Virus record (IMG/VR): IMGVR_UViG_3300025154_000334
Span: 1-27,503 of that record
Length of the DNA: 27,503 bases
Source of the DNA: a virus
Strand: one strand, 5' to 3'
The notes below the pieces were generated by a model. It searched no databases and was not told the origin of the DNA. It saw only the letters and a list, made by a program, of their open reading frames with translations. Positions 13,477-20,058 of the stretch are shown here, one piece after another. Positions within the stretch are counted from its first letter, which is position 1. Every line of letters starts with the position of its first letter. Both the position numbers and the translations under genes were made by a program.

Positions 13477-14295
13477 ATGGCTGAAGACAAAGCATTGGTG
13501 GTTCAGGGGCACAGGGAAGGGGATGTCGTTTTTGTCAGCGGTCGTCGGTTGAATTTTGTCACTGGTGAGGGGGTCGATCTGCTGATTGAGAGGATTCGGC
13601 AGATGGCAACCCTGGTTCCTGATCTCTCTACTGGTAAGACCCGGCAGGAGATCGCCAGTATGTCCGGCAAGGTTTCATCTTCGAAGGTCATCCTGGAGAA
13701 GATCGGGAAGTCGTTGGTTGATGAGGAAAAGAAGCTGATTGAGGACCGGTTGCACCGTATTGAATGGATCAATGGTAGCCGTGCCAAGATCAAGACAGAG
13801 CTTGATGCCCTGCGCGACGAGGTCCGGGCTCCGCTGACTCAGTGGGAAAAGGACCAGGCTGCAGAAAAGGCCAGGATAGCCCTGGAGATCAAGATCGAGG
13901 ACGACCATACCCAGGCCCTCATTGACAACGAAGTGTTTGACCAGCGCCTGGAATTGACCCAGCGTGAGGCAGCAATCAAGAAGCAGGAGGAAGAGCTGGC
14001 TATCCAGCAGAAGGCCCAGAAGATCGCCCAGGAGATGGTTATCGAAGTGGCCCGTAAGGCCCCGAAACCCAAGTCCGAGTCAGCGGCAATGCACGGCGAC
14101 TTCAATCCCAACCCTGGCGGGGTAAGTTATCCGGTAGATCCGCCAGCCCTCGACAAGGACGATCAGGTGCTGAATGATATTCTGCATGACCTTAAGGCCA
14201 TTGGTCTGAGTACCTTCCTGGCGGTTGGTGTCATTGTTGCACTGGAGCGCGGCGAGATCCGTCACCTGACAATCGATAGGGGTGACGAGTGGTAG
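13477..14295 (+). CDS. Coiled-coil phage protein of recombination loci
   Basis: 272 residues. The N-terminus (Thr-Gly-Glu-Gly-Val-Asp-Leu-Leu-Ile-Glu-Arg-Ile) is followed by a long charged helical region (60-190) with the phrase Leu-Asp-Ala-Leu-Arg-Asp-Glu-Val-Arg-Ala-Pro-Leu-Thr-Gln-Trp-Glu. Proteins with that phrase are common in phages next to annealing protein and exonuclease genes, and their role is not settled. A Pro-rich linker leads to a small C-terminal domain (Ala-Leu-Glu-Arg-Gly-Glu-Ile-Arg-His-Leu-Thr-Ile). It may be a structural or annealing partner in the recombination module. Confidence 0.7.
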   Translation: MAEDKALVVQGHREGDVVFVSGRRLNFVTGEGVDLLIERIRQMATLVPDLSTGKTRQEIASMSGKVSSSKVILEKIGKSLVDEEKKLIEDRLHRIEWINGSRAKIKTELDALRDEVRAPLTQWEKDQAAEKARIALEIKIEDDHTQALIDNEVFDQRLELTQREAAIKKQEEELAIQQKAQKIAQEMVIEVARKAPKPKSESAAMHGDFNPNPGGVSYPVDPPALDKDDQVLNDILHDLKAIGLSTFLAVGVIVALERGEIRHLTIDRGDEW

Positions 14296-14438
14296 ATCTC
14301 CAGATCGATACAATCAAAAAGAAGGTCGCGGCCAAGGTGAGAAAGGATTTCGACCGAATGTGGCGAGAGGATTGGAAGATGTTAATGCGTTTTCATGGCT
14401 ACAAAGGAAAGGGAAATGATTACAAAGCCCGTTTATAG
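14289..14438 (+). CDS. Small basic protein, GTG start
   Basis: 49 residues starting at GTG 14289, overlapping the previous gene by 7 bases behind AGGGGTGAC. It is rich in Lys and Arg and probably helical (Lys-Lys-Lys-Val-Ala-Ala-Lys-Val-Arg-Lys-Asp-Phe). It overlaps the GNAT gene by 23 bases. No family recognised. Codon phase, overlap and ribosome binding site make it plausible. Confidence 0.5.
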   Translation: MVDLQIDTIKKKVAAKVRKDFDRMWREDWKMLMRFHGYKGKGNDYKARL

Positions 14439-14958
14439 GTATGGCAACTTGGAGGCCGGGCAGTTATCGCGCCTGTGCCGGTCGGAGGATGTCTACGTTC
14501 CGTCGTCGGATGACTATACGGACGCACGCTACGTTCAGCGGTTCATTGATAACTGCCTGTCGTCTCCGTCGATCTGGATCATGGGACGCGATCCGAGGCA
14601 TGAGGCCTACATCATGAGCCCGTTGCACAACCTCACAACGTGGATCTGTCATGTGGCTGTCCGTAAGGATCATCGTGGGCCTGCCACTCTGCGGGCTGCG
14701 GCGGCGGCTGGCGCTATGGTATTCCGGAACACGCCTTGCAGGGCAGTCCTGGCGTTCATCCCGGTCGAGAACCGGATAGCTCAGTTCTTCACGATTCAGC
14801 TTGGGTTCCATCGTATTGGCACCACTCTTGGCACGCACAAGAAGGGCGGCGCGTTCAGGTCAGAGGTTATCTTCGAACTGACCTTGGACGACTACAATAA
14901 AAAATGGGGTAAAGAGGTAGGTTATGTCATCTTCGGAAATCGCCCTGGTAAGCGGTAG
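14416..14958 (+). CDS. GNAT-like acetyltransferase
   Basis: 180 residues from ATG 14416 (AAAGGAAAGGGAA upstream). Features of the GNAT fold: a strand ending His-Val-Ala-Val-Arg-Lys-Asp-His-Arg-Gly-Pro-Ala, a helix rich in Ala, then Val-Leu-Ala-Phe-Ile-Pro-Val-Glu-Asn-Arg-Ile-Ala and Gly-Phe-His-Arg-Ile-Gly, the usual final strand-helix pair. The acetyl-CoA loop is degenerate compared with Q/R-x-x-G-x-G/A. Such phage acetyltransferases may modify host proteins, tRNA or small molecules; the substrate cannot be read from the sequence. Confidence 0.7.
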   Translation: MITKPVYRYGNLEAGQLSRLCRSEDVYVPSSDDYTDARYVQRFIDNCLSSPSIWIMGRDPRHEAYIMSPLHNLTTWICHVAVRKDHRGPATLRAAAAAGAMVFRNTPCRAVLAFIPVENRIAQFFTIQLGFHRIGTTLGTHKKGGAFRSEVIFELTLDDYNKKWGKEVGYVIFGNRPGKR

Positions 14959-15124
14959 AGAGTATAACGTGAGCCATAATGGTGTGACCTGGGTTAAGAG
15001 GGTTTTTCTTTACACAACCTCACTTGGGCTTTATGTCTGTCAGACGAAAATGGGCTGGGATAATGGTGATCTCCCTTCACTGTGTAGGTCGTTCATGTAT
15101 ATCAAGGAGACTTATGGCCATTAA
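14924..15124 (+). CDS. Small hypothetical protein
   Basis: 66 residues from ATG 14924 (AAAGAGGTAGGTT upstream), overlapping the GNAT gene by 35 bases. It contains strands such as Val-Thr-Trp-Val-Lys-Arg-Val-Phe-Leu-Tyr and a Trp-Asp-Asn-Gly-Asp turn, consistent with a small beta-rich fold. No family recognised. Confidence 0.5.
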   Translation: MSSSEIALVSGREYNVSHNGVTWVKRVFLYTTSLGLYVCQTKMGWDNGDLPSLCRSFMYIKETYGH

Positions 15125-15344
15125 GATGATTCTCTGGAGTGAGGTTGGTAATGGACATCGGCATGTAAGAAAGAATCGTGCCATCGTGGAAATCGAAGGT
15201 TTTGAGCAATTAGAACTTGACGAAACCTTTATCGCCATGGTAAAACAGGAACTGCAAAAAGCGTTCGGCACGATAATGAACGACGACCTGATCCATGTTG
15301 TGCGGTGCAATAATCCGCCACCTACGAAAGGAGCCTTGCGATGA
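15114..15344 (+). CDS. Small hypothetical protein
   Basis: 76 residues from ATG 15114 (AAGGAGACTT upstream), overlapping the previous gene by 11 bases. It looks alpha/beta: Ala-Ile-Val-Glu-Ile-Glu-Gly strand, a helix (Ala-Met-Val-Lys-Gln-Glu-Leu-Gln-Lys-Ala-Phe), and a strand Leu-Ile-His-Val-Val-Arg. No family recognised. Confidence 0.6.
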   Translation: MAIKMILWSEVGNGHRHVRKNRAIVEIEGFEQLELDETFIAMVKQELQKAFGTIMNDDLIHVVRCNNPPPTKGALR

Positions 15345-15727
15345 GAGGTGATTACGAACAAGACCTGAAGGCGATCATCCTTGACAGGGACGCAGAAGTC
15401 GGTAGGCTTCGTAAAGAGCTGGCCGCTGTCGAGAAGATCCTCTACCGGCTGGCCCGCCTGGCCCGGAACACGGATGGCCTTTTCCCGACAACGAAGGCAA
15501 AGGAGGTCGCCCATGAATTGCTGGCGCTTCGTCTGCTCGACTGTGCCAGGTACGACCGGGAGATTATCGCGACCCAAAAGGGGGGGGGTCGGGTGAAGGC
15601 GCTCAGGCGCAAACAGGAAGGATATCCGCAGCTGTCGCTGCCATATCCTGAGTGTGGTAGGATCGTGGCCCGTGAGCCGTCCGATTCGCCATGGAAGTGG
15701 GACTATATTGCGGGGGAAGCAGAATGA
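15341..15727 (+). CDS. Hypothetical protein with N-terminal coiled coil
   Basis: 128 residues, ATGA overlap at the start, GGAGCCTTGCG upstream. Residues 5-75 are helical with heptad-like Leu/Ile spacing and many Arg, Glu and Lys. A Gly-Gly-Gly stretch, encoded by a run of nine G (15580-15588), follows. The tail is Pro- and Trp-containing. The homopolymer could slip, but the frame shown is open to the end. Function unknown. Confidence 0.6.
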   Translation: MRGDYEQDLKAIILDRDAEVGRLRKELAAVEKILYRLARLARNTDGLFPTTKAKEVAHELLALRLLDCARYDREIIATQKGGGRVKALRRKQEGYPQLSLPYPECGRIVAREPSDSPWKWDYIAGEAE

Positions 15728-15921
15728 TACCTGAATGTGTAGTGGATTTTCTTTTCAACGTGCTTCTGGTGAATCTGGTGGGGATCGGGATCGCTCTTGG
15801 GACGACCATTGAAGAGATCCTGTCTGAGGATAGTGGGTGGGAGTCTCTGTGGGTTCTCCTGCTGACGGTAATTTTTTGGCCAATCACGATCGGTATTGCA
15901 TTGGCGAGGAGGTGTAAATGA
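15724..15921 (+). CDS. Small membrane protein
   Basis: 65 residues from ATG 15724, ATGA overlap. Two hydrophobic segments (about 6-25 and 39-58) are separated by an acidic loop (Glu-Glu-Ile-Leu-Ser-Glu-Asp-Ser) and end with Ala-Arg-Arg-Cys-Lys, so both termini may face the cytoplasm. It might affect the inner membrane of the host. Function unknown. Confidence 0.65.
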   Translation: MIPECVVDFLFNVLLVNLVGIGIALGTTIEEILSEDSGWESLWVLLLTVIFWPITIGIALARRCK

Positions 15922-16307
15922 ACTTGGGAGATAAGGTGAAGGTAAGTAATCTATTGGTAGAGGATGCGGAGCTATCGGTAGGCATCTGGAGATATCTCTA
16001 TACCCGTGACAGCGGGGCAAGGAGAATCGTATGCCAGATGAATAAGGAATACAGGGATAATACGCTGGCGGGGATCGATGTGTTCAAGTTCGCAGTGATC
16101 GTTGTTGGTCCTGTTGCGTTCCTGAAAAAGGCCAGTGACATCTGTCTCTGGCTCGAAGAGAATGGTTACACTCCGTCAATTACTGGTGTGTGGAGAAATG
16201 CCCAGACGGGGGGGCAGTTCGGTCGGGATATCTTCTTCCTGGCTGGCAAGCAAATACCGGAAGCGGATATCCCGCTTTACCCGGTGGACCTAATCACGTT
16301 CGTGTGA
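15918..16307 (+). CDS. Hypothetical protein
   Basis: 129 residues, GAGGAGGTGTAA upstream and ATGA overlap. It has alternating strands and a helix (Ala-Ser-Asp-Ile-Cys-Leu-Trp-Leu-Glu-Glu-Asn-Gly) and a Gly-Gly-Gln-Phe-Gly-Arg-Asp segment. No family recognised. It directly precedes the PAPS-reductase-like gene. Confidence 0.6.
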   Translation: MNLGDKVKVSNLLVEDAELSVGIWRYLYTRDSGARRIVCQMNKEYRDNTLAGIDVFKFAVIVVGPVAFLKKASDICLWLEENGYTPSITGVWRNAQTGGQFGRDIFFLAGKQIPEADIPLYPVDLITFV

Positions 16308-16317
16308 GGAGAGAGAG

Positions 16318-17034
16318 ATGATTACAGTGTCATGGTTTAGCGCTGGTGTGTCTTCTGCTGTGGCAACAAAGCTGATGATTGGGCGGGTTGACAGAGTTAT
16401 TTATACTCATATTGATGACCAACATCCCGATACTTTGAGATTTGTTGCTGACTGCGAGGCGTGGTTCGGAAGGCCTATCGAGATCCTACAGTCCCCTTAC
16501 AAGAATGTCGAGAACGCCTGCAGGATGTCTGGTGGTCGTGGTTATATTAACGGGCCGGGCGGCGCGGCCTGTACCAAATTTCTGAAGCGACGAGTCAGAA
16601 AAGAGTGGGAGATGGGCCAGACAGAACAATTAAGGTATGTGTGGGGTATGGATTTCAAAGAGAGGGGTCGCTGTGACCGGATAAGGGGGGGGATGTCCCA
16701 GCAAGAGCACGTTTTTCCACTGGTAGAGCGGGAGTTGAGCAAGGAAGACGCCCACAAGATCCTGAAAGCCAGCGGAATAGTGAGGCCGAAGATGTACGAG
16801 TTGGGATATCGGAACAATAACTGCATTGGCTGTGTGAAAGGAGGCATGGGATATTGGAATCACATCCGTAGGGATTTCCCGGCAGTATTTGAGGCTCGGG
16901 CAAGAATGGAGCGAGTGATTCGGGCCACCTGTATCAAGGGTGTATATCTGGATGAGTTAGATCCAGAAAGGGGGCGCAATGAACCTCCAATTATTGGAGA
17001 TTGTGGTATTTTGTGTGAGTTTTTGGGGCTTTAG
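16318..17034 (+). CDS. PAPS reductase-like adenylyl hydrolase family protein
   Basis: 238 residues, GTGAGGAGAGAG upstream. The N-terminal nucleotide loop Ser-Ala-Gly-Val-Ser-Ser (8-13) is the PP-loop of the PAPS reductase/adenine-nucleotide alpha-hydrolase superfamily. Cys85 and the pair Cys169-Ile-Gly-Cys172 resemble the cluster ligands of related tRNA- or DNA-thiolating enzymes, and the phrase Gly-Gly-Met-Gly-Tyr-Trp-Asn-His-Ile-Arg-Arg-Asp-Phe-Pro is typical of phage members. It may activate a substrate with ATP for sulfur transfer or make a nucleotide modification. There is no neighbouring Dnd or cysteine desulfurase gene, so the substrate is open. True sulfate assimilation seems unlikely. 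Confidence 0.75.
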   Translation: MITVSWFSAGVSSAVATKLMIGRVDRVIYTHIDDQHPDTLRFVADCEAWFGRPIEILQSPYKNVENACRMSGGRGYINGPGGAACTKFLKRRVRKEWEMGQTEQLRYVWGMDFKERGRCDRIRGGMSQQEHVFPLVERELSKEDAHKILKASGIVRPKMYELGYRNNNCIGCVKGGMGYWNHIRRDFPAVFEARARMERVIRATCIKGVYLDELDPERGRNEPPIIGDCGILCEFLGL

Positions 17035-17062
17035 TAATATAAGACAAAAAAAGGAGTGAGTT

Positions 17063-17392
17063 ATGATCAATAAAGTAATCTTGTTGGGAAACCTTGGTGC
17101 AGATCCGGAAATCCAGTACACTGCAGGCGGTACTGCAGTCGCAACCCTGCGGGTGGCAACAACCGAGCAGTGGAAGGATAAGGACGGCGAGAAAAAAGAG
17201 CACACCGAATGGCACCGCGTGATCGTGTGGGGCCGACTCGGTGAGATCTGCGGCGAGATCCTGGAGAAGGGGTCCAAGGTTTATATCGAGGGCAAGAACC
17301 AGACCCGCGAGTGGACCGACCAGAATGATGTGAAGAAATACACCACAGAGGTTGTCGCCAAAGAGATGAAGGCCCTGTCGCGCAGGCGGTAA
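17063..17392 (+). CDS. ssb: Single-stranded DNA-binding protein, OB domain, in-frame stop
   Basis: 109 residues from ATG 17063 (AAAAGGAGTGAGTT upstream). It is a bacterial-type SSB OB fold: Met-Ile-Asn-Lys-Val-Ile-Leu-Leu-Gly-Asn-Leu-Gly at the start, Thr-Glu-Trp-His-Arg-Val in strand three, and Val-Tyr-Ile-Glu-Gly-Lys near the end. It should coat single strands at forks and recombination sites. The reading stops at TAA 17390-17392 just after Arg-Arg-Arg, but the same frame continues for 33 codons and ends with the acidic tip normally needed to recruit partners. As annotated it is therefore a tailless SSB. Confidence 0.9.
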   Translation: MINKVILLGNLGADPEIQYTAGGTAVATLRVATTEQWKDKDGEKKEHTEWHRVIVWGRLGEICGEILEKGSKVYIEGKNQTREWTDQNDVKKYTTEVVAKEMKALSRRR

Positions 17393-17494
17393 GATGGTGG
17401 ATCTCGGCACAATCCTGGTGGGTCTTCTCCGGATGATTCATTTCCCGAGCCACCCCCAGGTATGAATGGAACCGGCGAAGATGTTCCATTCTAG
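17393..17494 (+). pseudogene. In-frame C-terminal tail of ssb beyond the TAA
   Basis: From 17393 the ssb frame encodes 33 residues rich in Gly, Ser, Pro and Asp, ending Gly-Glu-Asp-Val-Pro-Phe and a TAG at 17492. That is the layout of an SSB tail: a flexible linker, then an acidic tip like Asp-Asp-Asp-Ile-Pro-Phe. The only thing separating it from the OB domain is one stop codon, which one base change (CAA to TAA) would explain. A recent nonsense change, sequencing error, or readthrough are all possible. Confidence 0.85.
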
Positions 17495-17522
17495 ATTCCA
17501 GAAACCGAGAAGAGGTGAGTCG

Positions 17523-18059
17523 ATGATCACACAGAAACGGCTTAATGAGGTATTGGATTACAACCCGGAAACTGGGATTTTTGTGTGGATCGAATCACCG
17601 GGAGGAAACGCTCCAGCTGGTTCGGAGGCTGGTTGTTTCGATACTCATGGGTATATTGTTATTCGGGTTGACGGTGTACTGTATAAGGCCCATCGGCTGG
17701 CCATTCTTTATGTGGATGGCTATCTACCTGAAAACACCGTCGACCATGTCGACAGAGTCCCATGGCACAATTGGCGATCCAATCTGCGCGAGGCCTCTAT
17801 GCAATGCCAGGGGCGGAATTGCAGCATGATGAAAAATAACCGCTCTGGCGTGAAAGGGGTGGCGTGGGATGGTTTTAATGCTGGGTGGAAGGCTTATATC
17901 ACGGTTGATGGCAAGCATAAGCACCTTGGGAGGTTTGATACCCTTCTCGACGCCGCATATACCCGGTTCGCAGCAGAACAGTGTCTCGGTTTCCAGGACT
18001 GCGATGCCAACTCAAGCGCATTGGCTTTTATCCGTGTAAGCCTTAATAATGGGAGGTGA
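17523..18059 (+). CDS. Free-standing AP2/HNH endonuclease, copy 5
   Basis: 178 residues from ATG 17523 (AGAGGTGAGTCG upstream); the frame opens at 17466 but the conserved start Met-Ile-Thr-Gln fixes this one. HNH core Tyr-Lys-Ala-His-Arg-Leu-Ala, Val-Asp-His-Val-Asp and Asn-Leu-Arg-Glu-Ala; AP2 part Ser-Gly-Val-Lys-Gly-Val-Ala-Trp; ending Cys-Leu-Gly-Phe-Gln-Asp-Cys. It begins 28 bases after the end of the SSB tail frame, so it lies right behind ssb. Confidence 0.92.
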   Translation: MITQKRLNEVLDYNPETGIFVWIESPGGNAPAGSEAGCFDTHGYIVIRVDGVLYKAHRLAILYVDGYLPENTVDHVDRVPWHNWRSNLREASMQCQGRNCSMMKNNRSGVKGVAWDGFNAGWKAYITVDGKHKHLGRFDTLLDAAYTRFAAEQCLGFQDCDANSSALAFIRVSLNNGR

Positions 18060-18062
18060 CAG

Positions 18063-18320
18063 ATGATCGAAAGGTTAACCGCAAAATGGCACGATGCTCC
18101 TGTAAAAGCCGTGCCGGTTGTCGATGGAGAGTTGGTTCGGTACGAGGATTATCTTTTCCTTTGGAAAGCTCTTTTTAATATACATCAGGTTTTAAAATTC
18201 GTGACGACTGATCTACCACTGGAGCCAAACGAGAAGGGCATGGTCAAGAGAGCCCTGATCCGTGGTAAAAAAACTCTGGATCTCAGGGAGGGGCCGGATT
18301 GTGAAGAACCTGAAGTCTAA
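18063..18320 (+). CDS. Small hypothetical protein
   Basis: 85 residues from ATG 18063 (TGGGAGGTGAC upstream), 3 bases after the HNH stop. It is mostly helical (Leu-Phe-Leu-Trp-Lys-Ala-Leu-Phe-Asn-Ile-His-Gln-Val-Leu) with a basic middle and an acidic end. No family recognised. Confidence 0.6.
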   Translation: MIERLTAKWHDAPVKAVPVVDGELVRYEDYLFLWKALFNIHQVLKFVTTDLPLEPNEKGMVKRALIRGKKTLDLREGPDCEEPEV

Positions 18321-18558
18321 CCTGGGAAAATTGATGCGGGCTCGAGCGGATAAGGATAAACTGCCAGCCGACCACCTTCTCCGTACGCTGGCTGATCGTT
18401 TCGACCTTGACCTGAACGGATACATGGCCCAGGAGAGAACATGCACTCCGGGGCAATTCTTATCATCATGGGCTAAGGCTAGACGAGCGTGGTGCGCGTA
18501 TTCCGGTGAGCAGTTGATTGATGTCCGTATGCGTGATTTGATCGCGAAGGAGAAATGA
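18301..18558 (+). CDS. Small helical hypothetical protein, GTG start
   Basis: 85 residues from GTG 18301, overlapping the previous gene by 20 bases; GGGAGGGG lies about 9 bases upstream. It is basic at the N-terminus with Ala/Leu-rich helices and a Trp-Ala-Lys-Ala-Arg-Arg-Ala-Trp segment. It ends directly before the next HNH gene (stop 18558, start 18559). Function unknown. Confidence 0.55.
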   Translation: MKNLKSNLGKLMRARADKDKLPADHLLRTLADRFDLDLNGYMAQERTCTPGQFLSSWAKARRAWCAYSGEQLIDVRMRDLIAKEK

Positions 18559-19101
18559 ATGATTACCCGGGAGCGGCTTAAGGAGGTACTGGACTATAAT
18601 GCAGAGACTGGGGTTTTCCGGTGGAGGGTGCCATCTGGGAATTCATCTGCCGGTTCTGAGGCTGGGAGTTCTGACGGTAAGGAAGGGTATATTCTCATTG
18701 GGATCGACGGCAGGCTCTACAGGGCTCACCGTCTCGCTATTCTTTATACTGACGGCTATCTACCAGAAAACACTGTTGATCATAGGGATAGGATTCCGTG
18801 GCACAACTGGCGAGACAACCTCCGCGAGGCATCCTATCAGTGCCAGATGAGAAACTGCGGGATGCTGAAGAATAATACCTCCGGGGTAAAAGGCGTATGT
18901 TGGAACAAAATGGCAGGTAAGTGGAAGGCCCGGATAACGGTTAACGGGAGGGAGAAAAACCTTGGTTATTATGATTCTCTCTTGGATGCCGCTTTCGTCC
19001 GGTTCGCTGCAGAGCAGTGCTTGGGGTTTCAAGACTGCGACGCCAACTCAAGTGCGAAAATGTATATCGACGGGGAGGTAAGGTATGAAGGTAAAAAATA
19101 A
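18559..19101 (+). CDS. Free-standing AP2/HNH endonuclease, copy 6
   Basis: 180 residues, AAGGAGAAATGA upstream. HNH core Tyr-Arg-Ala-His-Arg-Leu-Ala, Val-Asp-His-Arg-Asp-Arg-Ile-Pro-Trp-His-Asn-Trp, Asn-Leu-Arg-Glu-Ala; AP2 part Ser-Gly-Val-Lys-Gly-Val-Cys-Trp; ending Cys-Leu-Gly-Phe-Gln-Asp-Cys. It is only 500 bases after copy 5 and clearly related to it in protein, but many codons differ, so it is not a fresh duplicate. The end overlaps the next gene by 17 bases. Confidence 0.92.
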   Translation: MITRERLKEVLDYNAETGVFRWRVPSGNSSAGSEAGSSDGKEGYILIGIDGRLYRAHRLAILYTDGYLPENTVDHRDRIPWHNWRDNLREASYQCQMRNCGMLKNNTSGVKGVCWNKMAGKWKARITVNGREKNLGYYDSLLDAAFVRFAAEQCLGFQDCDANSSAKMYIDGEVRYEGKK

Positions 19102-19291
19102 ACCACCTGCACCAGTCCCAAAAAGACCGCCAGAGCCAGACCGGATCATCTGCTTCTGGTGTAGAACGCGGAGTCAGATGATTGGCAAGGATCTACCGGC
19201 AGGTTGGCGCTACGTGGAACGGCAGGACGAGCTGCATCCTGGGGAACAGGCCAGGTACTTTTGCTGCGGAGGTGAGAAATGCGGACAGTAA
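19085..19291 (+). CDS. Small zinc-finger-like protein
   Basis: 68 residues from ATG 19085 (GGGAGGTAAGGT upstream). A Pro-rich basic start precedes Cys-Phe-Trp-Cys and, near the end, Cys-Cys-Gly-Gly-Glu-Lys-Cys, which together can hold one zinc. It overlaps the following gene by 13 bases. Probably a small nucleic-acid or protein-binding factor; no family recognised. Confidence 0.65.
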   Translation: MKVKNKPPAPVPKRPPEPDRIICFWCRTRSQMIGKDLPAGWRYVERQDELHPGEQARYFCCGGEKCGQ

Positions 19292-19656
19292 CGAGCGAGA
19301 TTAGCGCCTGCAAACAGGTGATCGAGTTGTGGTCCCTGGTTAGAGATCTTGATGTCCTGGGTGCGTACAGTGGGTTTGAGCTGAAGACCCAGGCCAGCGG
19401 TATACTTGGCATGGACCATTATATCGCCAGCTGCCCGTGCTGTGAATTCGACACAAAGGACTGTGAAGGATGTCCTATGCATGGGTTCTGGCGTGGCGAT
19501 GGAATAGCCGATGGCGAGTGCCTGGGTGGTATTTTTGGAGCCTGGCAGAGGGCAAGGTTGTACGGGGAAAGGGTGGCTGCTGCCCAGGAGTTGGTAGAAG
19601 CAGCAAGAGAGGCGCTGGCCTATTGGCAGGCCATGCGCGAAATGAACCAACAGTAG
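19279..19656 (+). CDS. Hypothetical protein with Cys cluster
   Basis: 125 residues, GCGGAGGTGAGAA upstream. The middle (residues 50-70) holds Cys-Pro-Cys-Cys and Cys-Glu-Gly-Cys-Pro-Met, a likely metal site. The N-terminus is helical, and the C-terminal helix (Ala-Ala-Gln-Glu-Leu-Val-Glu-Ala-Ala-Arg-Glu-Ala-Leu) could form a coiled coil. No family recognised. Confidence 0.6.
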   Translation: MRTVTSEISACKQVIELWSLVRDLDVLGAYSGFELKTQASGILGMDHYIASCPCCEFDTKDCEGCPMHGFWRGDGIADGECLGGIFGAWQRARLYGERVAAAQELVEAAREALAYWQAMREMNQQ

Positions 19657-19664
19657 GAGGGTGT

Positions 19665-19778
19665 ATGACGCGGAACGAATTGCTGGAGATTTTGGAGTAG
19701 GTTGCGGATGGGGGTATGGAAGTGGAAGAGGCATTGGAGCATATTGAGGATGCCTTTGAATTGGATCTCGATGAATAG
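19665..19778 (+). pseudogene. Small acidic ORF interrupted by in-frame TAG
   Basis: ATG 19665 follows GGAGGGTGT. The frame reads 11 codons, hits TAG at 19698-19700, then continues 25 codons in the same frame to TAG 19776. Ignoring the first stop, the 37-residue product is one coherent acidic helix pair (Asn-Glu-Leu-Leu-Glu-Ile-Leu-Glu before the stop, Glu-Val-Glu-Glu-Ala-Leu-Glu-His-Ile-Glu after). As with ssb, a single C-to-T change in CAG would explain the stop. It is the last gene before the terminator at 19807. Confidence 0.5.
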
Positions 19779-19806
19779 ACGATAAGAAAGGAAGTAGTAT
19801 AGCAGG

Positions 19807-19847
19807 AAAAAGGCCCGTGCTGGGATCTAACCGGCACGGGCCTTTTT
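19807..19847. terminator. Bidirectional intrinsic terminator
   Basis: GGCCCGTGCTGG (19812-19823) pairs with CCGGCACGGGCC (19831-19842, one T-G pair) around a 7-base loop, flanked by A5 (19807-19811) and T5 (19843-19847). It ends both the rightward recombination operon and the leftward small-gene cluster. Confidence 0.95.
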
Positions 19848-19848
19848 G

Positions 19849-20031
19849 TTATTCGACGCGCCCTTTGGCGAGATTCATGTGAACGGTTTTCTGTACAACC
19901 GAGGCTTCCCCGGAGCGGTGGAACCAGACGATACTGTAGTCGTTGAATTCCCCGAGCTTCATTGCGAAGATGGAATTCCACAAGATCCTCGTTGACCTGT
20001 ACGGTACAAGCGTTCTTTCAATATAATTCAT
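19849..20031 (-). CDS. Small hypothetical protein
   Basis: 60 residues from ATG 20031 (TTGAGGTGTGAG upstream). A basic mix of strands (Tyr-Ser-Ile-Val-Trp-Phe-His-Arg) and a Val-His-Met-Asn-Leu-Ala-Lys-Gly-Arg end. No family recognised. It is the last gene of the leftward cluster and its stop lies 2 bases from the terminator. Confidence 0.55.
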   Translation of the reverse strand: MNYIERTLVPYRSTRILWNSIFAMKLGEFNDYSIVWFHRSGEASVVQKTVHMNLAKGRVE

Positions 20032-20058
20032 CTCACACCTCAAGGAATTGCAGCCAGG

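Noticed and set aside
17063-19778. Reassigned genetic code (TAA/TAG read as Gln) for the whole phage
   Set aside because: Many genes here end in TAA or TAG with no sensible continuation, for example 12273, 10345, 14295 and 14958, so stops work normally in general.
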